NCBI GenBank assembly: GCA_051294375.1
Contig: CM119267.1
Span: 20,833,476 to 20,897,475 of the forward strand
Length of the DNA: 64,000 bases
DNA from: Paraspadella gotoi
Lineage: Eukaryota; Chaetognatha
Direction of reading: 5' to 3'
Below are positions 1-14,100 of the stretch, piece by piece; within the stretch, counting starts at the first letter, position 1; each line of letters begins with the position of its first letter. The notes under the pieces are model-generated. The model saw only the letters and a list, made by a program, of their open reading frames with translations, searched no databases and was not told the DNA's origin. Position numbers and translations under genes: made by a program.

Positions 1-300
1 GACGACAATGAAGACGACGAGGACGACGACGGCGACAATGAAGACGACGACAATAACGATGATGACGACAAGTGACGACGACGACGACGACGATGACGAC
101 AACGTTAACGATGACAACGACGTCAACCGAGAGGCAAGAATCTTGGGAGGAAGAAGGAAATCAGATCAAGAAGAAAATGGAGTCGCGACAGCTGCCGGAG
201 GCAACTGTGATTTCACCATCAGGGACGCAACCGTTTCACCATCGGCGACTTGAAAGGTCTCACCGTCAATAACGACGCAAATTCGTCGTGATCGTCGATG
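1..300. repeat. Degenerate (GAC)n-type trinucleotide tract
   Basis: The first 130 bases are an impure GAC/GAT/AAC trinucleotide run, followed by about 170 bases of more complex sequence. Open frames here read poly-D, poly-T or poly-M and have no other coding signature. I see no gene. Confidence 0.8.
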
Positions 301-307
301 GTGAAAA

Positions 308-308
<1 letters not shown>

Positions 309-363
<55 letters not shown>

Positions 364-374
364 TTAGAGAGAGA
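309..374. repeat. (GA)n microsatellite
   Basis: A nearly pure GA run with a few C and T interruptions. It is the first of more than twenty GA/CT tracts in the window. Confidence 0.95.
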
Positions 375-399
375 TAGAGCAGAAGCCCGATGAGTAAAC

Positions 400-1254
400 T
401 CGAAATTAATCAACGATTGGTCACCTTCGAGAAAATGAAGCGGCTTTTGTGAGGAATCCGTTCGACGACCGTGAAAAGGTGTGATTGGATTAAATAAAGA
501 ATAGGCCGAGATTAAATAAAGAATAGGCCGAGTGAATTGATCATTTTAAGATGGACGAGATAATTCTGAGTTTCTGACGAAAGATTTTAATCAACTTCTT
601 CCTAAAAACATTCTTTTGTTTACTTCACCTTTTATTGTATGCTGTTTGTTAGCGAAAGAAAAGTGAAACTTACCTGTTAAAGTAAAGCGTCCGAGTGAGA
701 AGTGAAGCAGAAAAGGAAAAGGAAAGGTAAACAAATATTAAAATAAGTCGATTATTGATTTAATTTTATGCACTCTTTCAATTAAAATCATTTGACCAAT
801 CCTCAAATTTTCGAAATTAATTCGGGGTCAGAAATTAGTGGTTAAGAAAATTGGGTTATTGGTTTGTCAACATGTTGGAGTTAAATGTTAAGGTTAAAAT
901 TAAATTCAGGGCGTTTTTGGAAAAGAAAGCCGTAATTGAAATTCAAGTTCGAGTATTTACAATACGATTAGAAATTAAAATAAATGCTTGTACTTGTCAC
1001 CCGGTCTTCAATCTAAATTCTTAGTTAATAATTTCCCTCTATCCAAAGCATTTCGCTGGGTAAGTCGCCTCACCCTTTCGCTTCGCTGTTCTATTTCCGG
1101 TTCCATCACCAAAAAAAAACTCTTTTTACTTTCTTTTTTCTTTTTTCTTTCTTTTTTCCTCATCGCGTCGTTACGCAGGAAAAGTTTTCCCCCGCGTCGG
1201 GGTCAGTCTTGAGCCGCGAATTTATGGGGTGAAACTAACGCTGCATTATGGGTG

Positions 1255-1255
<1 letters not shown>
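400..1255. other. Non-genic unique sequence with a 22-bp tandem duplication
   Basis: AT-rich sequence without a coding exon that I can support. A 22-bp unit is exactly duplicated at 489-510 and 511-532 (it contains ATAGGCCGAG). No further structure is seen up to the CT tract that follows. Confidence 0.6.

Positions 1256-1257
<2 letters not shown>

Positions 1258-1314
<57 letters not shown>
1258..1314. repeat. (CT)n microsatellite
   Basis: About 28 uninterrupted CT units. The flanks are unique sequence. Confidence 0.95.
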
Positions 1315-1316
<2 letters not shown>

Positions 1317-1642
1317 CTTGTCTGACTCCGAGGGACGAGCCGGTTTTGTTTTCTCTCTCGACTTTTGTTGTTTCTCTCGCGATTGTTTCTCGTTCGCGTT
1401 CGCTGCACTAAAATTTACTTTGCATATTGACGTTCGAGAATTTTCACCGATTTAGATTGGTTTATTAAAGTAGAGGAAACGCTTCTTTACTTTCTTGAAG
1501 CTTTGACCGTATGACTTTGACTTAATTTTTAATTATTCATAAATTATAGTTTTGATATATCATAATTACACAAAGGATCGAAAGGAAATTTGTGTTACTT
1601 TCTGTGAAGAATATTAATTATGCTAACTTGACCGTGTTTCCA

Positions 1643-1807
1643 NNNNNNNNNNNNNNNNNNNNNNNNNNNNNNNNNNNNNNNNNNNNNNNNNNNNNNNNNN
1701 NNNNNNNNNNNNNNNNNNNNNNNNNNNNNNNNNNNNNNNNNNNNNNNNNNNNNNNNNNNNNNNNNNNNNNNNNNNNNNNNNNNNNNNNNNNNNNNNNNNN
1801 NNNNNNN
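1643..1807. other. Assembly gap, 165 N
   Basis: Unknown bases. Open frames that cross this gap are artefacts of N translation. Confidence 1.
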
Positions 1808-2575
1808 AACGTTAGAATTTACGGGCGTGAAGATAAAAGAAACTTCAAAGAATGAATAGATAAATTTTATAATTGGTTGTTTATAATTGTTAAAAGGAAA
1901 AAAAAGATGAAACAAAATTGTCTTAGGCTTTTGCGATATTGTATTAATATTCGAAACTTGTTTACTATTATATGGGAAAACTAAACCTCGTTGTTGTCGT
2001 ACTAATTTAACCTTCCACCTCGTTTATTGAACTAATAGAGCACGAACTACGTTAACAAAATAATTAATGAGTCGTTTCCTAGAAACCTAAACGAAACTTA
2101 AAGTTTGAATGCTTTCACGATAACTTGCTACAACTGTAAAAAAAAGTCCACTTTAAAAACGAGAGTAAACGAGAGAAAAGTTTGTTTATTGGCAAAAAAA
2201 ATAAATAAATAAATAAATAGGAAATGGACGAAAAAGAAAACAATTTCTTACTTTTCACCCCAAAAACTTTTTTTTCTCCTTTCCGCTCCGAATGAAAACA
2301 AACAGAAAAAAAGTGGGTAAATAGAAAAGATAAACAAGAACGGGTAAGGGAAAAAGCGCCTGGCTCCGCTCCCATAAACTAGATATTCTAGCCTTACCCT
2401 TCAACCCATCTTTGCCTCCGGGCTTTTCGGGTTGGACTCTGCCTTACCTTCGAGATCCCCTTGACTCTGGTCTCCTGTCTGTCTCTACCCCTCATCCCCC
2501 TTTATACTCTCTCTCTCTTCGTTTTTCCTCCCTTTTTCAATCCACGTATCAGGTAAGTGACGCAAAACGCTAAGA
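1808..2575. other. Non-genic AT-rich sequence
   Basis: No exon, RNA gene or clear repeat is recognised here. The last 130 bases are pyrimidine-rich and lead into the GA tract at about 2583-2655. Confidence 0.5.
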
Positions 2576-2607
2576 GAGGAACTAGAGAGAGAGAGAGAGA
2601 GAGAAGA

Positions 2608-2660
<53 letters not shown>

Positions 2661-2776
2661 AAAAGGAGAGCGCGCTGTTCTCGAGATGTTTTCCATCTCC
2701 GAGATTTAAATACAGTGCCGCCAGGAAAAATGGCGAGTGAAGACGGGTACAGAAAAAGGTAAGCGAGGATCTCCGG

Positions 2777-2891
2777 GAAAACCGGTCGGGGCGGAAAAAA
2801 CTGTTGCGAGTGAAAAGTTAAACGAGTTTAAAAATACTGTGGCGCCAGGATGAAGATTGAAGCGTAAGCACTGCGGGTTATATTGGAGAGA

Positions 2892-2924
<33 letters not shown>

Positions 2925-4547
2925 GAAAGAGAGAGAGAGAGAAAGAAGAGGAGTAATTAACGCAAAAAGGCTATTTTGGCGGGAATCGAGTTGGTTGAAG
3001 CTGGAGAAATGAAAGAAATGAAAAGAAAAGAAGGAACGGCAATTCAATCACGTCTATTTTCTCTTAACATGCAACGATGACGAAGCCGTGACTAAACATG
3101 AGTACAATGAATACAAAAACTTTCTTTAGCCCGTGTTTTATGAAAATGCACTTGCATTAAAATTCCGTCTTTTATTCCTTTTAGTTTTTTAGGATTTTCC
3201 CTGAAGGCGGCGCTTGCAGTCCCTTAGATTTTGAGCTCTTTTTTTTTTAACAAAAAGCAAATTAACTTAGGCCACATTATTGGGATCACTGACCGAGGAC
3301 GACATCGAACGAACGACATGACACGACATAGACCGACGAAAAATGACTAAAAATAGAAAAAGAAGGAAAGAGAGAAAAGAAGAAAAGAGAAAAAAAAAAT
3401 TAAAATAAGATTCTAATAATCATGAAATCGTTGCGAAAAAGATACATTGAGAACTCACCGAGAAGAGATAACGCGAAGCGCAGTGAGATAAAATTCACAA
3501 ACGTTCACCAATGCGAAAAATTTAAACTTTTAATATTTTCTTGAACAATTTGTTGAAAGAAACTCGTGAATAAGAGAGAGAGTAGTCAATTTTTTGCTCT
3601 CTCTCTCTCTCTCTCTCTCTCTTCTTTTCTCGCTTCTCTCTCTCCTCTGCTACTCTCCTGCTCGTGTCTCATCCTCTTCTCTTAAATCTTCCTCTCTCCA
3701 TGCTGCTTCGTATCCTCTCGCTCTCTTCCCTTTTCTTACCTCTCCTTCAGGCGACGATGAAGAGAGGAGGTAAGATTCACGGGAACGTAGGGTGGAATTT
3801 ATCGTGAGTTTCTCTTTTCCTCACTCGGCCTCCGTGAGTCCGGCGAGGAAGGGTAGGGTAAATTGAAGGCGGTCGGCGATGCTGAGGAATTCAGAGGGAA
3901 AGCGGAGGCTGAGATGAATGGAGAGTTGTCATGTTGAGTGTGAATAGGCAAGTACAGAACTCGCCGCCGAATGAAAGATAATGTGTCAAGACAGCTTTAA
4001 TACTTAATTCAATGTTTCTCATTTGTTGTCCTTACCTATAATCATACCGTAATTTGTCTTTTTCCCTCCGTTAAGTTTTTAGCATTTTTTAATCTCAATT
4101 TATTTTTTTTAGGACGCTGTCCTGACAATTTTCAACTACATTTAATGTTTGTATGAGTTGGTTTGCGCCTTTATTATTCTTGCTACAAAAAATCTAAAAC
4201 CAGGCGATAACATTGTCTCCGTAAAGTATCGTAAACGTATTTTTATTGAGGGTCGTTCAAGAAGCGCTGAAATATTCTTGTTTCTAGTAAACATTTTTTT
4301 TTTGTGGTTTCCGAGCCTTTTTGTTTTTTGTTCGCACTTCCCTCATTCTGCTTGCTTCAAATCAAAAGACCCGCCTTATATATGATTCCTTTCCCTCCCC
4401 CGCAATATCTCTTTATTCTTCCCGATGATATCCCTTATTACCTTGTCCGCGTCATCCGTTTTGCAGTTCTACTTGCCTCACATACCCTGTCTCATTTCCA
4501 CTCTCTTCCTCTTCTTTGTCGCCTTGCCTCAATAGATAGGATACTCG

Positions 4548-4580
<33 letters not shown>

Positions 4581-4624
4581 ATCCCTCTCTCTCTCATCTT
4601 TCTCTCTGTATCTCTCTCTCTCTC
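2777..4624. repeat. Copy 1 of a roughly 1.8-kb near-duplicate pair
   Basis: This block is repeated at 4650-6480 in the same orientation. Matching landmarks include the AAAATACTGTGGCG string, the GA tract (2890-2945 versus 4755-4808), the GAAGGCGGCGCTTGCAGTCC segment, the TTCACGGGAACGTAGG region and the closing GATACTCGTCTC plus CT tract. The copies differ mainly by scattered single-base insertions and deletions. Copy 1 ends exactly at a 25-N gap. I see no gene in either copy. Confidence 0.85.
3160..3345 (+). repeat. Dispersed repeat with GACC-type tail, copy 1
   Basis: The core reads TTTTAGGATTT, then CTGAAGGCGGCGCT, then TTAGATTTGAG, and is followed by a degenerate GACCGA tail. The same core and tail recur at about 5023-5195 (inside the duplicated block) and about 8846-9030. 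It is a dispersed element with a simple-repeat 3' tail, SINE-like in layout. No tRNA promoter boxes are obvious. Confidence 0.6.
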
Positions 4625-4649
4625 NNNNNNNNNNNNNNNNNNNNNNNNN
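4625..4649. other. Assembly gap, 25 N
   Basis: A fixed-size gap lying exactly between the two near-duplicate blocks. Confidence 1.
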
Positions 4650-6980
<2,331 letters not shown>

Positions 6981-6984
6981 ATTA

Positions 6985-7095
6985 TAAATATGAAATTGGT
7001 GCAACCAATATAAAAATTATCCATTCATTTAATAAATAAGCTATCTTGCCCCTGACTTTGGACAGGCTTAGGTGGTTTAAGGCCTCCATCACTCT
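6985..7095 (+). repeat. Dispersed repeat carrying a TGAAATTGGTGCAACCAAT end
   Basis: The block starts with the TGAAATTGGTGCAACCAAT motif and continues through GCCCCTGAC to GGTGGTTT. An inverted relative lies at about 22632-22712, and the motif alone recurs at the ends of an element at 9435-9770. This suggests a family of transposable elements sharing terminal sequence. Confidence 0.55.
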
Positions 7096-7383
7096 TATAA
7101 GATAATGAAATAGCAGGTCCCTTCAAGCTTTCAATCTTATTTAAAGATAAATCACTTTAAAATATTTGTCCGAGAATAGGATGAGAGTGAATTCCGGAAT
7201 CAAACCTTGCAGTAAAATTTAAAAAAAAAGGAATAAAAATGTAATAGGTTAAATTAATAAATATCTCTTTTAGTTAAAAAGGGAGTAAATTTAACTTAGC
7301 TAATTTCGATTTAAAATTTTTTAGTCTCTCGTTCTATCTTTCCAGTCATCCTCTTTCCTTCCTTTTTATCTGCTTCATCCTCC

Positions 7384-7479
7384 TCTCTGTCTCCCTATTT
7401 ATCATCCTCTCTGTCTCCCTATTTATCATCTTCCCTGTCTCCTTATTTATCTTTCTCTCTGTCTCTATCCTACATCATC
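7384..7479. repeat. 24-bp minisatellite, about four units
   Basis: Period-24 units starting at 7384, 7408, 7432 and 7456, each beginning with a CTCTGTCTC-like string. The first two are nearly identical and the last two diverged. Confidence 0.75.
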
Positions 7480-8845
7480 TCCTCTTCATCCTCCTACCGT
7501 TTGTCCCGTTCCCAAAAAAAAAAAAAAAAAGAAAAAAAGGTCAGGACTGCTTTTTTCTCCAATTGACGAAGGAGAAAAATAGAAGGAGAAAAAGAGAGAG
7601 AAAGGGCAGGATCGTCACTCTATCATAATCTAACTTTTTACTCTTTACTCTTTATTCTGTCTCACCATGTCTCTGCCTCTGTCTCACTCTGTCTCGGTCT
7701 CTATATTTTTGATCTCAGAAAGAAAGAAAAAAAAAGAAAGAAAGGAGAGAGAAAAAAGTAATAAATGAACAAAGAAAGAAAAAAAAAACAGACAATGAAA
7801 CAAAGAAACAAGAAAAGAAACAAATAAAAGCCAAAGAAAGATAGACAAAGAGAAAAGGACAAAGAGAATGCGACCGAGTTTAAAAAAAAAGTGAGAAAAT
7901 GCGTGCATCAAATCGCGATGCCTTCGCGACCATTCACGACCACGGCTTCCGATAAGACTGTGAAATTGAAGTAAACAACGTAAAGTGAATTGAAAACAAA
8001 GTCTTGGTTTCGAGTTGAGGGGAGAGAGTTGGGAATGCGGGGGGAGAGAGGGGGGGGGAAGGGAGGGAGAAAGGACCCCGACGAGGTAAGAATAGATCGG
8101 AGCGAAGGACCAAGAATATAAAGGAAGGATAGTGAGGATAGGATGTTTGGTTAGGGAAGGATAGCGGGATCAGAATAGGTTCAAATAGGAAGCGAGGATT
8201 TCTACGAAATAAAGAAGAAGAGATAAGTAGATGAAGATCATGGTTCAGATAATGAAACCGAGAGTAAAGTTAGTGAGGAACCAGAGAGAAAGAGAGAGAG
8301 GATCTATAGAGAGATATAAAGATAAGATAGGATTGGAAGATCTAATAAAGGATCAAATACAAAGTAGAAAAAAAGAAAGGAACATAGGCACAAAGTGATT
8401 GTCCGATTGAGAAAAGAAATGGTAAAAAAAAATATCCCGGGAAAAAAGGAAGAAAAAGAAGAGAGAAAAAATGTCGAAGAGAAAAGTCAAGAAAAAAAGG
8501 GGAAAAAAAAGAAAAAAAAGGGCGTTGGGCTGATCATTGTGATAAATGTGAATCGGGTTTGAGAAGAGGGTGAGGACGAAGTGAGGTAAGGAAATTAGAA
8601 AAGGAGGAAAGAGGAAGCCAAAAATGGGTGGAGGAAAAGTTTAAGAATCTATTTAAAGGATAAGTGTGAAGAGAAGAGAACTATTAAAAAAGAGCGAATC
8701 GAAGTATTACAAGAAAATAAAATAAACAAGATCGGAGTATCCAATGCGTTGCGCCGCAGTGACTTTCTGTGATCACATTTACTTTACCCGCAATCACTTT
8801 GTCATCACGTGACCGTAGTTTTGCGCGTTGCATCGCGATGCATCG
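7480..8845. other. Purine-rich non-genic sequence
   Basis: Long A/G-rich stretches with poly-A runs and a G-rich patch near 8040-8070. I see no exon, RNA gene or structured repeat in it. Confidence 0.5.
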
Positions 8846-9030
8846 GAATTCCGTTTTTTATTCTTTCTAGTTTTGGGATTTCCTGAAGGCGGCGCTAGTA
8901 GTCATTTAGATTTGAGGTTTTTTTCTGTCTTGACAAATGACAAAATATGGGCGAATTATGAGAATTTTTAGCGTAAGTGGGACAGACCGACGGAAAGACA
9001 TACCGACCGACCGACCGACCGAGTACTCGC
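8846..9030 (+). repeat. Dispersed repeat with GACC-type tail, independent copy
   Basis: Shares the GAAGGCGGCGCT core and the tail of CCGACCGACCGACC units with the copies near 3.2 kb and 5.1 kb. It lies outside the local duplication, so the element is genuinely dispersed. Confidence 0.6.
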
Positions 9031-9434
9031 GACGCAACTAAAAAGCCCTGCTAAAGAAATGCTGAATAGTACGAAAAGAATAGAAGAAATATCAGTGGAA
9101 GAGAGAGAAGCGACGGGAGGAAAAAAAGAAAAGAAAAGAAAAAGAAGAAAATAGAAAAGAAAAAAGAAAAGACCAAAAAGAAGAATGATGAGAGAGAAAA
9201 GGTGCCATATGGACATCATCGCCGGGAGAAAAGAAAGACGATCTATGGGCGATCATGAGGTTCGTCGGAACCGAGACCAAAAAAAGAAAAAAAAAAATCA
9301 ATCCATGTCCTATTTTTATTTTTTCTCTCTTTTTTATTTATTAATAGAAATGGGTCGTGATTATTGATTATTGCGGCGGCAGCGACGACCTCGGTAACAG
9401 TTAGAGAACACACATGAGACTAGTATTATTATTA

Positions 9435-9770
9435 TGAAATTGGTACAACCAATATTATTTTTTTTTTGCAAAATGTTTTTTCTTTTCTTTTCTTTTCTAA
9501 CCGAATTACTTAGCATATCGTAAACCCCCAATAAGACACTGCTCTGTTGTCATTTTAATGTCACTGGCGTCTTTACGCCGACACCATCACACTTTATTCA
9601 GCGGGAAACAGAAACTCACGGTTGGTCAACGAGTACATAGTTGTCCAAGCCAATGGGTCGAGCTGAGCTAAACGGGAGGCGAATTTAGGATTCGCCACAA
9701 ACTCCACTTTAAAGTCACTAGACAAAGTAACTTATTTATCATATGATACATTGGTTGTACTAATTTCATC
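9435..9770. mobile_element. Short element bounded by ~19-bp terminal inverted repeats
   Basis: The left end reads TGAAATTGGTACAACCAAT. The right end is its inverse complement with one mismatch (ATTGGTTGTACTAATTTCA). The interior of about 300 bp has no open frame of note. On the minus strand it contains TTTAGCTCAGCTCG, resembling a tRNA box A, but box B is weak. A non-autonomous DNA transposon (MITE-like) is the simplest reading; a tRNA-derived SINE is the alternative. No clear target-site duplication is visible. Confidence 0.5.
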
Positions 9771-10660
9771 CCCTCAAGAACACTCCTTTTTATCTCGATC
9801 CGTTTTACCCAGATGCATCCAACGAAACCGTACGTGATAATATTTCGAAATACTATCCGTTTTATAAACAATTTATTTTCTTCTTTATTTCAAAAACTTC
9901 AATCTGAGGAGCAAACAAAAACAAAAGCACAATTTGGGTTTGCATATATATACAAACGAACTTTTTATAACAAAATTCTAAACTGCGAATTCGATCTGCA
10001 ATCGTCTGAATTACGGTATTATCTACATTTCCTCTTCACATTTCCATTTCACCCCCACACACATTTTCCAACCCACCCTCCCCTCTTCCTCGCCTTCCCC
10101 AACCTTTCATCCCTCCCTCCTCATTCGTCCTCTTTCCTAGAAAACCCCGGCCTCTGACGAAAACCTTAAGAAGTCGAAACGCGACGTCAGTTGTCAGAAT
10201 CTCATTTGCATATTTGGGATTTTTCTTTTTTTTAGTAAAAAAAAACGAGGAACGGGACGTAAAGGATGACGATGACTTTGAGGACTGTGACTACGTCAGA
10301 AGATGACGGTGACGACGACGAAAAAAAATGACTATGATGATTAGTTAGCTATGGAGAGTGAATTGCAATGCAAATGACAACGACTTCGAAAACGATGGGA
10401 AAAAATGATGAAGTCAATGACGAGTTCAATTCTGACAAAGACGACGATGTCAAAACGACGATGACGACGATGACGACGACCCGACTTCCTAGTTTTTCGA
10501 CTTTTCCTCCTTACCAGCAACGCGGTCATAACGAGTAAGGATTGGGTGAGTGACTTTTCTGGTGAGAGGTGACGGAGACCCGGGGGTGAAAAAGAGAATT
10601 AGTTCCGAGGGAGTAAACGGAGGTGGGTTACTGTGTTAAGGTTTAGGATTGGTGACAGGA
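9771..10660. other. Non-genic sequence with degenerate GAC/GAT tract
   Basis: Mixed unique sequence, then an impure trinucleotide tract at about 10265-10480. There is no convincing exon. Confidence 0.5.
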
Positions 10661-10679
10661 TCACGTGAAAGGTTTTGAT

Positions 10680-11166
10680 TGGGGCAAAAAGGTAAGGTTT
10701 AAAAGTTTAGGAAATAAACGACAGTATTGAGAATTTGGCTTACGCAATGGGAGAAACCGGGTAAAGGGAATAAGGTTCGAGTCCTGGAGGGAAATTGTGG
10801 GTGATTGTGGGCGATGTGTGACGGAAGAAAAGGAAAATCGTTTTGAACGGTTGAGAAATCGCGATAACAACGACAACAACATCGATTTTGCCCGTGAATA
10901 TTTCATGCCTTCGTTAGTCGGTTGAACGAAATCAGCGGCGAGCAAATTAGCTCGAAACAAAGGATGAGAAAATAAAGGGAGAAAAAAAATTAAGGAAAAG
11001 GGAAATAAAAAAAGGAAACCAAAAGAAAGGAAGTTATTTGGTGAAAATCGATTCGACTGATTGTGAAAGTGAAGCCGTAAAACATTGGCCAGTGTGATAA
11101 CTTAACTTTCGCAAGAATAATGTAATAGATAAATGGGTAGAGAAAATAGAAAATGAGAGAGAGAGA
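10680..11166 (+). repeat. Near-duplicate block A, copy 1
   Basis: Matches 15425-15905 in the same orientation, for example the ATAAACGACAGTATTGAGAA string, the GAAAATCGATTCGACTGATT string and the closing GAGAGAGA run. Differences are mostly indels. The block ends at a 25-N gap, beyond which the LINE begins. Confidence 0.8.
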
Positions 11167-11191
11167 NNNNNNNNNNNNNNNNNNNNNNNNN

Positions 11192-14100
11192 AAAGAAGAG
11201 GAGATGAAATTTTATAACACAGACTCCTTCAGCTACACAGTTGAACGAATCATTCAGGTCACTGGGGAACACAAGTGGCCTAACCCAGTGGCCAATGATA
11301 CAACCATCATCAGGGGATGTCAAGACCAACGCCAGTGCCGTCTCGACCAGAATGTACAACGAAAAATTCAGAAGCCCAATCTCAAGCACCTCATGTTCTG
11401 CAACAGGATGGTTGGGCGGTACCTCCTATGAGCTGGTCAGCACAGATGGAAGAGCGCCGAGACTTGTTATCAAAGTGCAAAACAATACCAGCCAACAAAC
11501 GCAGTGACTGCGCAGACAGTACTTACAATCAATCAAGAAATGGATTGTAACGGGACTGTATAGGCTTTCCATTCAGGTTAATACAAAACTCGCTAAAACC
11601 CAAGAGATCGTTAGAGATAAGACGCCTATTAGATGGAATAAATAGTAATAAAAAGAAACTCTGAGCATTAACTTCCGTAATCATGCTAAAGTGATACGAA
11701 CTAAAAAAAAAGGACATTATGCCGTTAAAGAATTATATAACCATTAAGGAGAGATCACCCAAGTGACAAGGGAGGGGTCCAGGAAGGAGTAGCAATGCTT
11801 GTAACCCAAACAATATATTATTCAGAGATAGTAAAGAGTGACGACAAAGAAGTGAATTTTTAATTGTAAAATTTAAATAACAACAAAACGGGCTCCTTAT
11901 TGCAGAACAAAATACGCCCAATCCAGGAACAAAAAGTAACGCTAAAAAGTTCTTTTGAAGAAAATTAAAGAAATCGAAAATAAGAGCTCGGGCACACCCA
12001 TAATAAATTATGGGCGACCATGAGATGCAAAGATTTCAAAACTCTTGAATCCAACCCAGACAATGAAGGCATCATTTGGAAAAATTAATGGAGGATTTAC
12101 AGCAATGTCGTGTATTAATAGGCGGGGGAACCAACATATTACAAGTTTTTCAAGCAACGCAAGAGCAAGCCTAGACTTAAGCATAGCAACGAACAGAAAT
12201 CCAATTGAAGACTGGGAATTTGGAAAGTTCTAGAACCAATACAAATGATCACCTACCCACATATATAGAGATAAAAAAATCACCACGGGAGTAAACAACA
12301 AAGATAGAAAGGAGGTGATAAAATTGGAGACATACAACAAAAATACTTCAAGATAACACAAACAACTTGATTACTACAACAATATTACAAATTGAAGAAC
12401 TAGAGACTATAGGGACGAAAAAAGTTTTCAAGAACGGAAATAAGAGAAACAGCAGAAGGCGGGGCAACAAAAAAACAAAACCAATACGGCATCAAACTAG
12501 GCATCAAACTCTCAAAGAGAGTCCCATATAATTCTAAATTTAAAGTAAAAATCCACAACTGGAGAAGGAGACACGTGGATCGTAGACAAAAAACTTAAAG
12601 AATTATTCCGGAAAGCCTATAATAAAACAGTGCCTGCCTAAGGAAAAAGTCTATCCCAAGACAGAGAGAATCATTGAAAGGAAAAATAACTTGATGGCCA
12701 ACACACCGTCCGATGCGAATAAAAAATGGTCAATATACAAAGAGATGCAAACATTGAAACATCAGAAAATAGCCCTTTACCTCTTAAAAAGAGAATGATG
12801 GGAAACTGGGCATAAGCGGTAAAAAGAAAGAGCTGAAACTCATAGGCTGAACGACTTTAAAAAAGTATATAATCCACACTTGAAAATCCAGCTTTAATGA
12901 AATGATCAAATGGAAAAGGGAAGGTAACCAATTTTTGCAACAAAGAAGAAAATAAGTCAATCATTAGAAATAAAGCCAACGAAGAAGAAAACCGAGAAGA
13001 GCCAAACTTCAGTTACAAGAACTAAATAACAGCTTTAATGCACTGCAAAAACAGATCCGCCAACCAGGTGAAGACGGAGTTACCTACCAAATGATAAAGA
13101 GCTGTGCGGCAAAGAAAATGGGATTATTTACTAAAAATAATATAACATTGTTGGCAGAGGGTTATTATCCAAAACACTGGGAAGATAGCAAAACTAATTA
13201 CGCTTCCGAAAAAAGGAAAAAAACTTGGAGGAGAGCTAAAAACCATAGACCATTAGTCTTTTATCATCGGCGTTGGGCAAAGTTTTTGAGCGTCTAATCA
13301 AACCAAGACTCATAAAAAGCCTTGGATAAAGCAGGACTTCGAAACAAATTTCCAGAGTGGATACAAAAGGCATAAAGCCCTCAAGAATCATCTCTTCAGA
13401 CTAAGTGAAAACTGTTTCTACCAAGCCTTTCGTCAAAGAAAATGCGTATTAGGGCCTTTCTTTTTTTAGAATGTTGAATTAGCCTTCGATGCCACCTATG
13501 GTGGAACGGACTTCGATAATAAGCTTCTCAAGAAAATACGAGCCCAAGAACTTTTAAGAAATTAGTCACAGCGGATTCCTAACAGACAGAGCAATAAGGG
13601 TTTACGAAGGGGTAAAGAATTCTCAGAAGCTTTCCCTGCATTACACAGGAACGCCCCAAGGAAGGTAAAATCATCAAGTCCTGATCTTTTCAATGTACAC
13701 AACCGACGATGTCTTTGAAGAAGCACGTGCAATTGATCCCAGCAACAGTTTTGCAGACGACAGGCAGCCTGGACGGTGGGCAGAAAGCGCCACCTGGAAG
13801 GGAAACCTAGGATGGAGCAACTAAATCAAAAGTGCTTGAGAGATGGTGCCGGCAAAATGGAGACTAAAACTCGCGCCTCAACAAGTCGACATTAGATTGT
13901 CTGTCAAGCAGACTTCAAACTGGACATCTGTCGGTCAACGTGGAACTAAACTCTTAGGAAGCACCAGTATCAGTCGGCAGAAACATGCACGTTATCTCGG
14001 AGGTTCAATTTGACAGGAAACTACTAATGGAAGGACCATATGCAACTCCGCCGTAACTCAGAAAGGCATCAACACAGCGCTTAGGTATCCTTAGGAAATT

